In this document: positions 17,666-27,592 of the stretch, piece after piece | How the letters are laid out: each line of letters starts with the position of its first letter | How positions within the stretch are numbered: the stretch's first letter is position 1 | NCBI GenBank assembly: GCA_013042995.1 | Contig: JABDPB010000117.1 | Location: forward strand, 1 to 64,000 | Reading direction: 5' to 3' | Origin: Ignavibacteriaceae bacterium | GTDB taxonomy: Bacteria > Bacteroidota > Ignavibacteria > Ignavibacteriales > Ignavibacteriaceae | Length of the DNA stretch: 64,000 bases | The notes under the pieces: model-generated | What the model was told of the DNA's origin: nothing | What the model saw: only the letters and a program-made list of their open reading frames with translations | Database searches by the model: none | Position numbers and translations under genes: made by a program

Positions 17666-20056
17666 TTATCTTCTACGCCTTGGATTCCAAACAGGTTCTT
17701 TTGATATAGGAATGATTGTTTTTTCAATTTCTTTTTTCTCTTCTGTGACGGGTTTTTGTTCATCATCTTCATATGCAACTTGAATTGTATCTTCAGGATT
17801 AATAAAATCATCTTCGACTATAAGAGAATCTGTTCCTAGCGAATCTGAAACAATTAGTGCATTTAGTGAGTCCTGCAAAGCAAGCTCACGCTTTCTTAAT
17901 TCCTGTTTGTACAATGTAATTTTCGGAGCAGTAATTTTAACATATTCCGTAGCAGGATAATTTACAATAAGTGTATCATAATATTGGGAAGCCCGTTCAG
18001 GATCTTTGATATCATTTTCATAAATCCATCCGCAAGTATAAAGTGCTTTTGGAGCTATATCAGATTGAGGAAATTCTTTAAATATGCTATAAAGGTTATC
18101 AACTGCTTCTGTAAAATTACCTGCAAGCATTAATGTTTCGGCTTGAGAATATCTTTCTAGTGCAGGATCATAATTTAAATCAATAAACGGTTTGTTCAAT
18201 TTATCTGCAGCGGCGTTTACAATACTTTCGTTGCGGTAATTTTCATAAATAATGTTGAACAAACTATCTGCTCTGGCTTTTTGATCCACAGTAAGATAAT
18301 AACTGCCCATCGCATAAATTGTTGTAGGATAATACTGAGTATTGGGATAATTACTTAATGTGTTTTCATAATACCAATATGCTGAATCTGGAATGTTTAA
18401 CTCGGAAAGAAATAGATTACCTAGCTCAAGCTGGTTTTTTGCAATATTAGTATTTAAGGAATCCTCTGAAATAAGTGGTCGTTTGGGCGGATTGTTTTTA
18501 AATTTTAACGTGTCCGGTAATTCTGAGGTAAGTTGGCTCGCAAGTAATTCGTTTTGTCTTTTCTGTTCCTCAAGCAATCTCTTTTTTTCCAGATCAAAAG
18601 TTTTATTTACGAACATGCTGTCGAAGTGAGCAGCCATTAACGAATCAAATCTTTCTGGTTCCCTTATTTTTGCAAAAACAGAATCTCTAGTTGTAAAACC
18701 AGTTGTATCTTTCACAACTAAAGTATCTGCGACTTTAAGCGAGTCTTGATAGAAACCTGTTGTATCAGATTGATTTAATAAAGAATCAAGCCCGGACCAA
18801 ATTTCCTGCAGCTCCTTTGCCTCTGCAATTTCTTCCGCAATAGCAAGTGAATCCTGAACGTAAGCTATGGAGTCCTGCACAAATTGCTCGGGATTATGCA
18901 AATAAAATTTTTGTTTGTTGTATATACTTAAATCGTTACGAATTGATGTATATCGTGAAAAAACCCTGTCTTTATCTTTAGCTGTTAAAATATAATCCTT
19001 CGGTAAACTTGATGCTACTGCCTTTTTATAATAAACTGCAGCACTGTCGAGTTGAACTAAACCTGTTTCATAAATTTTTGCTATTTCAAATCTAGCTGCT
19101 CCGGAGTTTGGAGTATTTTTATATGTAGTATCAACTTTCGTTAATTGATCAATGGCTTGGGTATAGTTTTGCAGAACCGATTCTGTTATCCCGATCTCCA
19201 GCTCAATATCGGAGTATTCTTCCTCGTACTTATCTTCAGAGCGCATATCTTCAAAAATGGTCAATGCTGCTTCGCTCCGCCCAACTTCTCGGAGAGCTCT
19301 TCCTAAATGAAGGTTTGTACTAACTTCAAGCTCATAGGGCGGAGAGTAATCAAAAACATTTTGGAACGCTGTGATTGCGCTTTCGGTATCACCAATTATT
19401 AAATTAAGATTTCCAACCTCGTACCAAACTTCTGCTTTAATTTCATCGTTGGATGAGATAAGCAAAAATTCATTTGCAGAAGAAATTGCCCCGGTGTAAT
19501 CTAAAACTGTTTTTCTGTAAACAATCTCTTCAATATAAGTTTCTTCAACAATTTCTTCTTCATCCTCCTCAATTGCTTTTGCCCTTACTTCACCAAGAGA
19601 AGCCAGACCGTCTGCATAATCTTTTAAGCGCATCTGGCATTTACCAATCCACAATTCAGCCTCCAGCACATATTCACTTTCGGGCTGAGTAGATAAAAGC
19701 TCTTCAAATTTTCTTTGGGATTTTTGATAGTTACGCTGGTAGTAAAAACATTTACCGATAATTAATAATGCATCGTCCACATAAGAAGTCTGAGCACTGA
19801 ACTGAAGAATGTTTGAACATTTTTCAATTACCTTAACAAGATCGGTATTAACGCTACCAGGCACAGTAGGCGGCTCAGTAGAAAACAGATCTGTTTTCTG
19901 TTCAAGGATTTGCTCCTCTGCTTTATCGTAAAGATCGGTTGTATTGTAGTACAGATTAAAATAAGTTGTAAAGTCCTGCCATATACCGCACGCAGTAAAT
20001 ATGATAAAGGAAAAGAAAAGAAAAATCAGTCTGGATTTTTTAGGAATTGGTTCCAT
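17666..20056 (-). CDS. Large TPR lipoprotein, possibly PorW/SprE-like
   Basis: This 796-residue protein has a lipoprotein signal (hydrophobic stretch ending in FTAC at about residue 23) and then many TPR-type helical repeats (for example LIIGKCFYYQRNYQKSQRKF, then LWIGKCQMRLKDYADGLASL). A charged linker at about residues 395-530 separates N- and C-terminal repeat blocks, and the tail is basic (NPRRRR). The start FNLYYNTTDLYDKAEE and overall build resemble the T9SS accessory lipoprotein PorW/SprE, which would fit the T9SS cargo in this window, but that identity is my inference. It lies 48 bases after glnB. Confidence 0.75.
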   Translation of the reverse strand: MEPIPKKSRLIFLFFSFIIFTACGIWQDFTTYFNLYYNTTDLYDKAEEQILEQKTDLFSTEPPTVPGSVNTDLVKVIEKCSNILQFSAQTSYVDDALLIIGKCFYYQRNYQKSQRKFEELLSTQPESEYVLEAELWIGKCQMRLKDYADGLASLGEVRAKAIEEDEEEIVEETYIEEIVYRKTVLDYTGAISSANEFLLISSNDEIKAEVWYEVGNLNLIIGDTESAITAFQNVFDYSPPYELEVSTNLHLGRALREVGRSEAALTIFEDMRSEDKYEEEYSDIELEIGITESVLQNYTQAIDQLTKVDTTYKNTPNSGAARFEIAKIYETGLVQLDSAAVYYKKAVASSLPKDYILTAKDKDRVFSRYTSIRNDLSIYNKQKFYLHNPEQFVQDSIAYVQDSLAIAEEIAEAKELQEIWSGLDSLLNQSDTTGFYQDSLKVADTLVVKDTTGFTTRDSVFAKIREPERFDSLMAAHFDSMFVNKTFDLEKKRLLEEQKRQNELLASQLTSELPDTLKFKNNPPKRPLISEDSLNTNIAKNQLELGNLFLSELNIPDSAYWYYENTLSNYPNTQYYPTTIYAMGSYYLTVDQKARADSLFNIIYENYRNESIVNAAADKLNKPFIDLNYDPALERYSQAETLMLAGNFTEAVDNLYSIFKEFPQSDIAPKALYTCGWIYENDIKDPERASQYYDTLIVNYPATEYVKITAPKITLYKQELRKRELALQDSLNALIVSDSLGTDSLIVEDDFINPEDTIQVAYEDDEQKPVTEEKKEIEKTIIPISKEPVWNPRRRR

Positions 20057-20104
20057 CGCACAGAAAACTATTAAAGATTCAGTTAAACAAAAAGGTAAAA
20101 TATT

Positions 20105-20452
<348 letters not shown>

Positions 20453-23400
20453 TTATTTACCGTGGCAATGTTTGAATTTTTTTCCACTTCCACAATGGCA
20501 GGGATCGTTTCTGCCAATTTTTTCACCCAGTTTAACCGGTTGGGATTTACCCGCTCTCTGAGGAGCTTGCATCTGTGCGGGCCCTGCCCCTAAACCAATG
20601 TTTGTTGTGCTCTGTTTGCTTTCTGTCATTCTATTCGTCGGCTGTCTTCTTCTTTGCTGAACTTCATCCGGTGCATGCGGGAAGAACTTAAATGCAAATG
20701 ATACCACATCGTTTCTAACATTTTCTAGGTGAGAAACAAAAAGTTTGAATGCTTCACCTTTGTATTCGACAAGCGGATCTTTCTGCCCATAAGCGCGCAG
20801 ACCTATTCCCTCTTTAAGATCATCCATTTCGCGCAGGTGTTCCTTCCACTTTTGGTCTATTACACTAAGTGTAGCATAACGCTCAAGTCTGGACATCATT
20901 TCTGAACTAATCATTTCTTCCTTGCGAGTGTAAAAATCTTTTGCAGCGTCCATTAGTCTCTGTTTTACGCCATCTTTTCCTAGCTGCTCAAACTCTTCCG
21001 ATTCAAGCTTAACTTCAACCAACATTCGATGAAGCATTTCGCCTTTAATAAGTTCTGCATCGGTATTATCAAAGTGAGTTTCACTTAATTCATCAATATA
21101 TTCTTCTAAAAGATCGAACACTTCTCCTTTTAACCTGTCGCCCTGCAGTGCACGGTTTCTTTTTGTGTAAATTACTTCACGTTGCGAATTCATTGTGTTG
21201 TCGTACTCAAGAAGTCTTTTTCTGATCGCAAAATTATTTTCTTCAACTTTTTTCTGTGCGCGTTCAACAGATTTGGAAATCATAGGATGTTGAATAACTT
21301 CGCCTTCTTTAATTCCCATTTTTTCCATCACTGAAGAAATTCTATCGGAACCAAAGAGACGCATTAAATCATCTTCGAGAGATAAATAGAATTTAGAAGT
21401 TCCCGGATCTCCCTGCCTTCCAGAACGACCGCGAAGCTGCCGGTCTATTCTCCTGGATTCATGTCTTTCGGTTCCAAGAATATACAAGCCACCTCTTTCT
21501 ATTACGCCTTTTCCAAGTTTTATATCTGTACCTCTTCCTGCCATATTTGTTGCAATTGTAATTGCGCCAACTTCACCGGCATGCGCAACAATTTCTGCTT
21601 CGCGCTGATGCTGCTTAGCATTTAAAACATTATGCGGGACACCTTTTCTTTTCAGCATTCGCGCAATAGTTTCAGAAACTTCAACAGAAGTAGTTCCTAC
21701 CAAGACTGGCCTTCCTTCTTTACGCAGCTCTTCAATTTTATCAATTACTGCGGTATACTTTTCACGTTTTGTTTTATAGATAGAATCATCAGTGTCATCC
21801 CGAACGCATTGTGTGTTGGTAGGAATAACTACAACTTCCAATTTGTAAATTTCAAAAAATTCATTTTCTTCAGTTTCTGCAGTACCTGTCATTCCCGCAA
21901 TTTTGTTATACATTCTAAAGTAGTTCTGCAGTGTAATTGTAGCGAGAGTTTGTGAGTCTCTCTGAACTTTAACATTTTCTTTAGCTTCAATTGCCTGATG
22001 CAGACCATCGCTGTATCTTCTTCCTGGGAGAATACGACCAGTAAACTCATCAACAATTGCAATTTTTCCGTCTTCGGTAATTACATACTCATCATCTTTT
22101 TCAAAAAGTGTGTAAGCTTTTAGCAGCTGATTGATTGTATGTATTCTATCACTCGCTTCTGAGTAATGACTGTAAAGATCATCCTTCTTTTTTAGTTTTT
22201 CCTGCTCGGATAGATTAGGATCGTTTTCAAACTTGCTTACTTCAGTTCCAAGATCTGGAAGAATAAAATATTCCTTTTCCTGGCCACTGCCATGCGCAAG
22301 TTCTTCGCGTCCTTTTTCAGTAATATCAATACTGTTATTCTTTTCATCAATAACAAAGTATAATTCATCATCAATGATGTGCATGTTTTTACCTTTTTCA
22401 CGCAGGTATTCAAGTTCTGTATCCAGCATCAGTTTTTTATAACTGGGTTCGCTAACAAGCTTCATTAACTTGTTGCTTTTTGGTAGCCCCCTGTAAGCTC
22501 TAAACAAAAGGACACCAGCTTCGTGATCGGTACCACTTTCTTTCAGAAGTTTTTCTGATTCCTGCAGCAAAGATGCCACAAGATTTTTCTGTTTTCTGAA
22601 TAAGCGCTCTATCTTTGGTTTCATTTCATTGAACTTATGATCATCAACATCAACAGGACCTGAAATAATCAATGGGGTTCTTGCTTCATCTACTAAAACA
22701 GAATCAACCTCATCGACAATTACGTAATTATGACCGCGCTGAACCTGTCCTTCTTTATCGATCGCCATATTATCGCGCAGGTAATCGAAACCGAATTCAT
22801 TATTTGTTCCGTATGTAATATCGCATTTATAAATTTCTTTTCGCTGTTCTGGACTCATTGTATTTAAAATGCAGCCAACTGTTTGGCCGTGGAATTTAAA
22901 TATTTCACCCATCCATTCACTGTCACGTTGAGCTAGATAATCGTTTACGGTAACAAGATGAACTCCTCGTCCAGTAAGTGCGTTTAAATAGATAGGTAAA
23001 GTTGCAACGAGTGTTTTTCCTTCACCGGTTGCCATTTCTGCAATTCTGCCCTGATGTAAAACTACTCCGCCAATTAACTGAACATCGTATGGAATCATTT
23101 CCCACGTTATTTTATTGCCGGCAATTGTCCAGCTCTTTCCAACTAATCTTTTGCACGTGGATTTAACCACTGCAAATGCTTCCGGAAGAAGTTCATCGAG
23201 AATGGCTTCGTACTCTTCGTTTAACTGCTCCTCAAGTGCATCAAGTTCATCGTAGGCGGCATTTCTATCAAAATCTTCATTGCTTTGCAGACGGGTTTTC
23301 AGTTCATCAATCTGTTTGCGGGTTTCTGCGGTGTGCTCGTTTATTCTTTCTTTAAATTCAGCCGTTTTTTCTTTTAATTCTTCATCAGAAAGGGATTTTA

Positions 23401-23500
23401 TTTTCTCATATTCGCCGTTTATTATATCTACAACAGGCCAAAGTTCTTTTAGATTTTTCTCGTGCTTATCACCAAATATCTTCTTAACTATATTTAGCAT
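20453..23500 (-). CDS. secA: Preprotein translocase ATPase SecA
   Basis: SecA drives preproteins through SecYEG using ATP. The 1015-residue length is on the long side, as in Bacteroidota. Walker A appears as MATGEGKTLVATLP, Walker B as IVDEVDSVLVDEARTPL, helicase motif VI as QLRGRSGRQGDPG, and the C-terminal zinc motif as CHCGSGKKFKHCHG. An AAGGAG-type ribosome-binding site precedes the ATG on the minus strand. Its client set includes the Sec signal peptides of the exported proteins described here. Confidence 0.97.
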   Translation of the reverse strand: MLNIVKKIFGDKHEKNLKELWPVVDIINGEYEKIKSLSDEELKEKTAEFKERINEHTAETRKQIDELKTRLQSNEDFDRNAAYDELDALEEQLNEEYEAILDELLPEAFAVVKSTCKRLVGKSWTIAGNKITWEMIPYDVQLIGGVVLHQGRIAEMATGEGKTLVATLPIYLNALTGRGVHLVTVNDYLAQRDSEWMGEIFKFHGQTVGCILNTMSPEQRKEIYKCDITYGTNNEFGFDYLRDNMAIDKEGQVQRGHNYVIVDEVDSVLVDEARTPLIISGPVDVDDHKFNEMKPKIERLFRKQKNLVASLLQESEKLLKESGTDHEAGVLLFRAYRGLPKSNKLMKLVSEPSYKKLMLDTELEYLREKGKNMHIIDDELYFVIDEKNNSIDITEKGREELAHGSGQEKEYFILPDLGTEVSKFENDPNLSEQEKLKKKDDLYSHYSEASDRIHTINQLLKAYTLFEKDDEYVITEDGKIAIVDEFTGRILPGRRYSDGLHQAIEAKENVKVQRDSQTLATITLQNYFRMYNKIAGMTGTAETEENEFFEIYKLEVVVIPTNTQCVRDDTDDSIYKTKREKYTAVIDKIEELRKEGRPVLVGTTSVEVSETIARMLKRKGVPHNVLNAKQHQREAEIVAHAGEVGAITIATNMAGRGTDIKLGKGVIERGGLYILGTERHESRRIDRQLRGRSGRQGDPGTSKFYLSLEDDLMRLFGSDRISSVMEKMGIKEGEVIQHPMISKSVERAQKKVEENNFAIRKRLLEYDNTMNSQREVIYTKRNRALQGDRLKGEVFDLLEEYIDELSETHFDNTDAELIKGEMLHRMLVEVKLESEEFEQLGKDGVKQRLMDAAKDFYTRKEEMISSEMMSRLERYATLSVIDQKWKEHLREMDDLKEGIGLRAYGQKDPLVEYKGEAFKLFVSHLENVRNDVVSFAFKFFPHAPDEVQQRRRQPTNRMTESKQSTTNIGLGAGPAQMQAPQRAGKSQPVKLGEKIGRNDPCHCGSGKKFKHCHGK

Positions 23501-23674
23501 TTACTAGTATTCTCCTTTTTTAAACGAAAATAAACTTACAGATTGAAGTTTTGAAATGCAATTTAAGAAATTTTGCTTAGAATGAGTTGTGATGGAGATT
23601 GGGTAGTTGTCTGATAATTTTTATTGAATTATTCTTAGGGAATGAGGAAATTTGAGAATCAAAATAGAGAACTG

Positions 23675-24517
23675 ATGAAAAAAGTAAAAGGAAAGATATC
23701 TTCACTAGGAGCAGCAGGCACGTTTCTTAGAGTCGGCACGTGATCAGAAACACTGTTGAGAGTTCTCAACCGCGCATTTGATCATCCTTTAGAAAAAGAA
23801 GAACAAGCCGCCACCCCTTTGGCTGGTGGCATTATGCAGTATGGATACCAGTGTGGAATGATTTGGGGCGCTGCACTTGCTGCAGGAGCGCAGGCATACC
23901 GACTTTTCGGTTCAGGTTCTAAAGCTGAAGTAAAAGCAATTGTTGCAACACAAAAGATTGTGGAGTCCTTTCGTGCAATTAACAATAATATTAATTGTTA
24001 TGAAATAACAGGTATAGACAAGTCCTCCTCAGCTATGCAGATGATTAAGTTTTTTATTTTAAAAGGCGGCACATTACACTGCCTGCATATGTCAGGGATA
24101 TATGCGAAGAAAGCCTTTAATGAAATTAATTCTTCACTTTCTGATAACGATTTAGAAAGTCCTACCCTTCCAGTAAGCTGCCCAGCAATGCTCGCAGAAA
24201 AAATGGGTACAACAGATAGGCAAAGGATTATGGCAGCAGGATTTGCAGGTGGTATAGGATTATGCGGTGGTGCCTGCGGTGCATTGGGAGCCGCAATCTG
24301 GTTTAAGGGAATTAAAAATATAAAAGAAGGAAAAAATAAAATTGATTTTAAAAGTTCTGAAGCTAGCGAGCTTATAGATAAGTTTTTAAAATGCACTGAT
24401 TATGAATTTGAGTGTTCCAAAATAGTAGGACGAAAATTTGAAAATGTTGAAGACCACGCCAATTTCTTAGATAAAGGCGGCTGCTCGAAAATTATTAATA
24501 CGTTGGCGGAAGTGTGA
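23675..24517 (+). CDS. C-GCAxxG-C-C family protein, predicted selenoprotein
   Basis: Reading from ATG 23675, the frame runs 22 codons to an in-frame TGA (23741-23743) and then stays open to 24517, giving 280 residues if the TGA is read through. The protein on both sides belongs to the C-GCAxxG-C-C redox family: LGAAGTFLRVGT then (TGA) then SETLLRVLNRAF, followed by YQCGMIWGAALAAGAQAYR and GLCGGACGALGAAIW. The TGA occupies a position where relatives carry cysteine. A SECIS-like hairpin starts right after it, so selenocysteine is the best reading. Redox function is inferred. An alternative in-frame ATG at 23642 would add 11 residues. If not recoded, this is a pseudogene with a nonsense codon. 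Confidence 0.8.
23741..23784 (+). promoter_or_regulatory. SECIS-like hairpin at the in-frame UGA
   Basis: Directly downstream of the UGA codon, GTTGAG (23755-23760), loop AGTT (23761-23764) and CTCAAC (23765-23770) form a perfect six-pair stem. The loop begins 17 bases after the UGA and has G in its second position, matching the published bacterial SECIS consensus (16-37 base spacing, G in the first two loop positions). The UGA itself is part of TGATCA, which can pair with an identical palindrome at 23779-23784 to make an outer stem with a symmetric 8/8 internal loop. Confidence 0.7.
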
Positions 24518-24677
24518 TTGGCCTCGAAATATTTTAAAATCCAACCCGTAAAGAGATGTAGCAATCGACAATCAACTACTCATAACTAACTTCACACTAA
24601 CCAAAAAGTGCTAACAAATCTATTTATACTTAAATTTGAGTAATAATTGATTATTTGAATTTAACAATCCAATTCAT

Positions 24678-27473
24678 TTGCGTTTAGAAAAACTTTCAGA
24701 AGATTTTATAAAAAAGTTCTTAGAAATTGTTGCGGGCAGTATTCCCTCCGCCGATTTTGAGATAATATTAACACTTATCGAAAATGAAATAAAGCAGACT
24801 TACTTTACACAAAGCTCCGAAGCGAACCTTTTAAGAATAATAAACGGGATGTACGATAAAACCTTCTTCCTGGATGAATGCATTAAATACCCGCATTATA
24901 TTGAAATACTCTTAAGCGTTGCGTCAAACAGCAATTACTTGAGCGATATACTAGTACTCAATCCTGAATATTTCTATTTGGTTGTTGATCCTTCAAGATT
25001 AAGCAAAAAGCTCGATAGGAGTGAATTGAATAAAGAAGTAAAAAATCGCACATCGCTTTATAGTTCACTCGATTCCAAAGTGCATGCGATAAAAACTTTA
25101 AAGAAAAAGGAAATCCTACGGATAGGATTAAAAGACATTTTTCTGAAAAATGATCTTTCAGAAATCACTAATGAGCTTTCAATTCTTGCTTCATCACTAA
25201 CTGCAGAACTATTTTCTATTTGCTACGAGTTCATTTTAAATAAATACAAAATTGAAAAAGTTAAATGCACATACTGTATAATTTCACTTGGCAAGCTTGG
25301 AGGAAATGAACTTAACTACAGTTCGGATATTGACTTAATTATTTTTTATGATAAAGAGACTAAAATTAAATACAAGTATTATAGTGAAATTCTTTCTGAG
25401 GCAATTCAATTATTCTTAGAAAAAGCTGCATCATCCGAAGCAGGATTTTTATACCGCGTTGATTTACGACTAAGACCGGACGGTAAAAGTTCTGCGGTTT
25501 GCAGAAGCATCAGAGAATATCTTGATTACTACGAAACACGCGGCCGCGTTTGGGAAAGGCAAATGCTGATCAAAGTAGATTTCCTCGCCGGCAATAAAAA
25601 GATCTACGAGCAATTCATTAATTATCTCGCTTCATTTATTTATCCTGCATCTATTTTCAATTCACCAATCGAACAAATGAAGAAGTTGAAAAAGATTAGT
25701 GAAGAAGAGATTGGCAAAAGAGAAAATATAAAAATTGCTCCCGGAGGGATTCGTGATATAGAATTTATTGTGCAGGGATTGCAGTTGTTAAACGGCGGTC
25801 TAAAAGAATCATTAAAAACCGGAAACACTTTGACAGCAATTTCAAAACTGAAAGCAGCGAAGTTAATATCAAAAGAAGAGTACAAACTGCTCACCTGGGC
25901 ATATATTTTTTACAGGAAGATTGAGCACTATCTGCAATTGATGAACAACAAGCAAACACATATTATACCCGAAAGGGGAAAAATTATTGAAAAACTGAGC
26001 TACTATCTGAAATTTCAAAATTTAACCGAGTTCAGAAAAAAAGTGGGAGACTACCAAAAACAGGTAAGAGCAATTTATAACTCCATTTTAGAAACTCCGA
26101 TATCAAAAGCATCTACCAAGGCAGCCTTATCTGAAATCAAATTTAATAATCATCAAAAAGCTTTAAACGATTTTCAATTTTTGAGGGAAGGAAAAGGACT
26201 AACAATCAGTCGCAAGTTTGATAAACAAACAGTTGAAGGTTTTGGAAAGATTGAAATACTATTAATTGAATATTTACGTAAATCACAAGACCCAGATTTA
26301 ACACTTTCAAACTTTGTACGCATAATAAAAAATGCAGATTTTCCATCAATCTGGTTCCAGGAATTTCAGGATAAAGAGTTCTTCAATTCGTTTTTAAAGT
26401 TGTGTGAGTATTCGCAAATAAGTATTGATCTATTTGCAGAGGATAAAGAATTAAGAGAAATATTTTTGAGCAGAGAAATATTTAAAGTGATTAATACCAG
26501 CACGATAAAAAATTACAAAATTAAAAAGGTATTGTTTCTTCTCTCTTCAAAATTAACATTAGTATTATTAAGTACAAGTGAGGCTTCTGAATTGATTGGC
26601 AATTTTGTTCAAGAAAAGATTAAAAACATTGCAGGTGAATTTGTAAAAAATAAAAAGTGGAAAGTCGATTATTTTATTGCGGTTTTAGGCAGCACCAGCA
26701 CAGGCAGTATGTCTTTTACATCCGATATTGATTTGATTTTTGCTGCACGAAATATTCAAAAACATAAAAAGCTAGAGCAGAATTTTCAGGATTTGTTAAA
26801 ACTTCTTCGTGATAGTTTATCACCCTTTTCAGTTGATTGCAGACTCAGACCGGAAGGCGACAGCAGCCAGCTTGTTTGGGAACTAACTGACTATAAGAAA
26901 TATTTTCAGAATCGTGCTAGAATCTGGGAGTTGCAATCATTTATAAAAGCAAAATTTATTTGCGGTAATAAGAGATTGTATAATGGTCTTGTAAATTCAT
27001 ATTTGAAGCGAATTGAGAAGTTAAAGCGGGAAGAAATTTTAAAGGGAATAAATGAAATCAGAACAAAAGCAATTTCAACCTTTCCAAAAGAAATGCAGTT
27101 AATTGATTTAAAGAAAAACTCAGGTGGACTGAATGATATTGAACATATTACACATTATTTTATTCTTTCAAATAGTGTAAAAGTTAAGAATGCTGTTGGA
27201 AAATCAACGCCAAACATTTTAATTGAATTAAGTAAAACAAAAGGAGAAAAGAAACTCTTAAAATCACTTGCAGACAATTACATTTTCCTTAAAGAATTAG
27301 ATATGTTTAATCAAATCGCTACTAACAGTAGAACGTCAAAAATTAGTGAAGAAACTGAAAGATTAGATAAATTAGCATTCCTTTTAAAAATTAAAGATGG
27401 TTTTGAGCTAAAAAAGAAATTCGGATTGGTTCTAAAGGAAAATCGGAATGCCTATAGTAAAATATTTTCCTAA
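24678..27473 (+). CDS. glnE: Glutamine synthetase adenylyltransferase/deadenylylase
   Basis: This bifunctional enzyme adds and removes AMP on glutamine synthetase in response to PII. The 931-residue length fits. Two nucleotidyltransferase domains are visible. The N-terminal one has LGKLGGNELNYSSDIDLIIF (about residue 208) followed by YRVDLRLRPDGKSS. The second has LGSTSTGSMSFTSDIDLIF (about 672) followed by DCRLRPEGDSS. In the second domain the usual GKLGG is replaced by GSTSTG, a divergence worth noting. The only plausible start is TTG at 24678, with no clear ribosome-binding site. The nearby glnB supplies the expected regulator. Confidence 0.9.
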   Translation: MRLEKLSEDFIKKFLEIVAGSIPSADFEIILTLIENEIKQTYFTQSSEANLLRIINGMYDKTFFLDECIKYPHYIEILLSVASNSNYLSDILVLNPEYFYLVVDPSRLSKKLDRSELNKEVKNRTSLYSSLDSKVHAIKTLKKKEILRIGLKDIFLKNDLSEITNELSILASSLTAELFSICYEFILNKYKIEKVKCTYCIISLGKLGGNELNYSSDIDLIIFYDKETKIKYKYYSEILSEAIQLFLEKAASSEAGFLYRVDLRLRPDGKSSAVCRSIREYLDYYETRGRVWERQMLIKVDFLAGNKKIYEQFINYLASFIYPASIFNSPIEQMKKLKKISEEEIGKRENIKIAPGGIRDIEFIVQGLQLLNGGLKESLKTGNTLTAISKLKAAKLISKEEYKLLTWAYIFYRKIEHYLQLMNNKQTHIIPERGKIIEKLSYYLKFQNLTEFRKKVGDYQKQVRAIYNSILETPISKASTKAALSEIKFNNHQKALNDFQFLREGKGLTISRKFDKQTVEGFGKIEILLIEYLRKSQDPDLTLSNFVRIIKNADFPSIWFQEFQDKEFFNSFLKLCEYSQISIDLFAEDKELREIFLSREIFKVINTSTIKNYKIKKVLFLLSSKLTLVLLSTSEASELIGNFVQEKIKNIAGEFVKNKKWKVDYFIAVLGSTSTGSMSFTSDIDLIFAARNIQKHKKLEQNFQDLLKLLRDSLSPFSVDCRLRPEGDSSQLVWELTDYKKYFQNRARIWELQSFIKAKFICGNKRLYNGLVNSYLKRIEKLKREEILKGINEIRTKAISTFPKEMQLIDLKKNSGGLNDIEHITHYFILSNSVKVKNAVGKSTPNILIELSKTKGEKKLLKSLADNYIFLKELDMFNQIATNSRTSKISEETERLDKLAFLLKIKDGFELKKKFGLVLKENRNAYSKIFS

Positions 27474-27557
27474 TGTTCATACTGAGCAAGCAATTGGGTG
27501 GAGGAAGAATCTCTTAAAGAAAATTAACAGACACCTCGCTTCACTGAGTGTAACAAA
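27474..27557. repeat. Degenerate REP-like element
   Basis: This intergenic stretch has imperfect inverted ends: TGTTCATACTGAGCAAGC at the left and, reading from the other strand, TGTTACACTCAGTGAAGC at the right, with GAAGAATCTC inside. The pattern recalls the dispersed TGTCATTCTGAGCGAAG-type elements found in many bacterial genomes. Only one degenerate copy is visible here, so the call is tentative. Confidence 0.4.
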
Positions 27558-27592
27558 CATTGAAATTTTAAAAGTTATATTATTTACATAAA

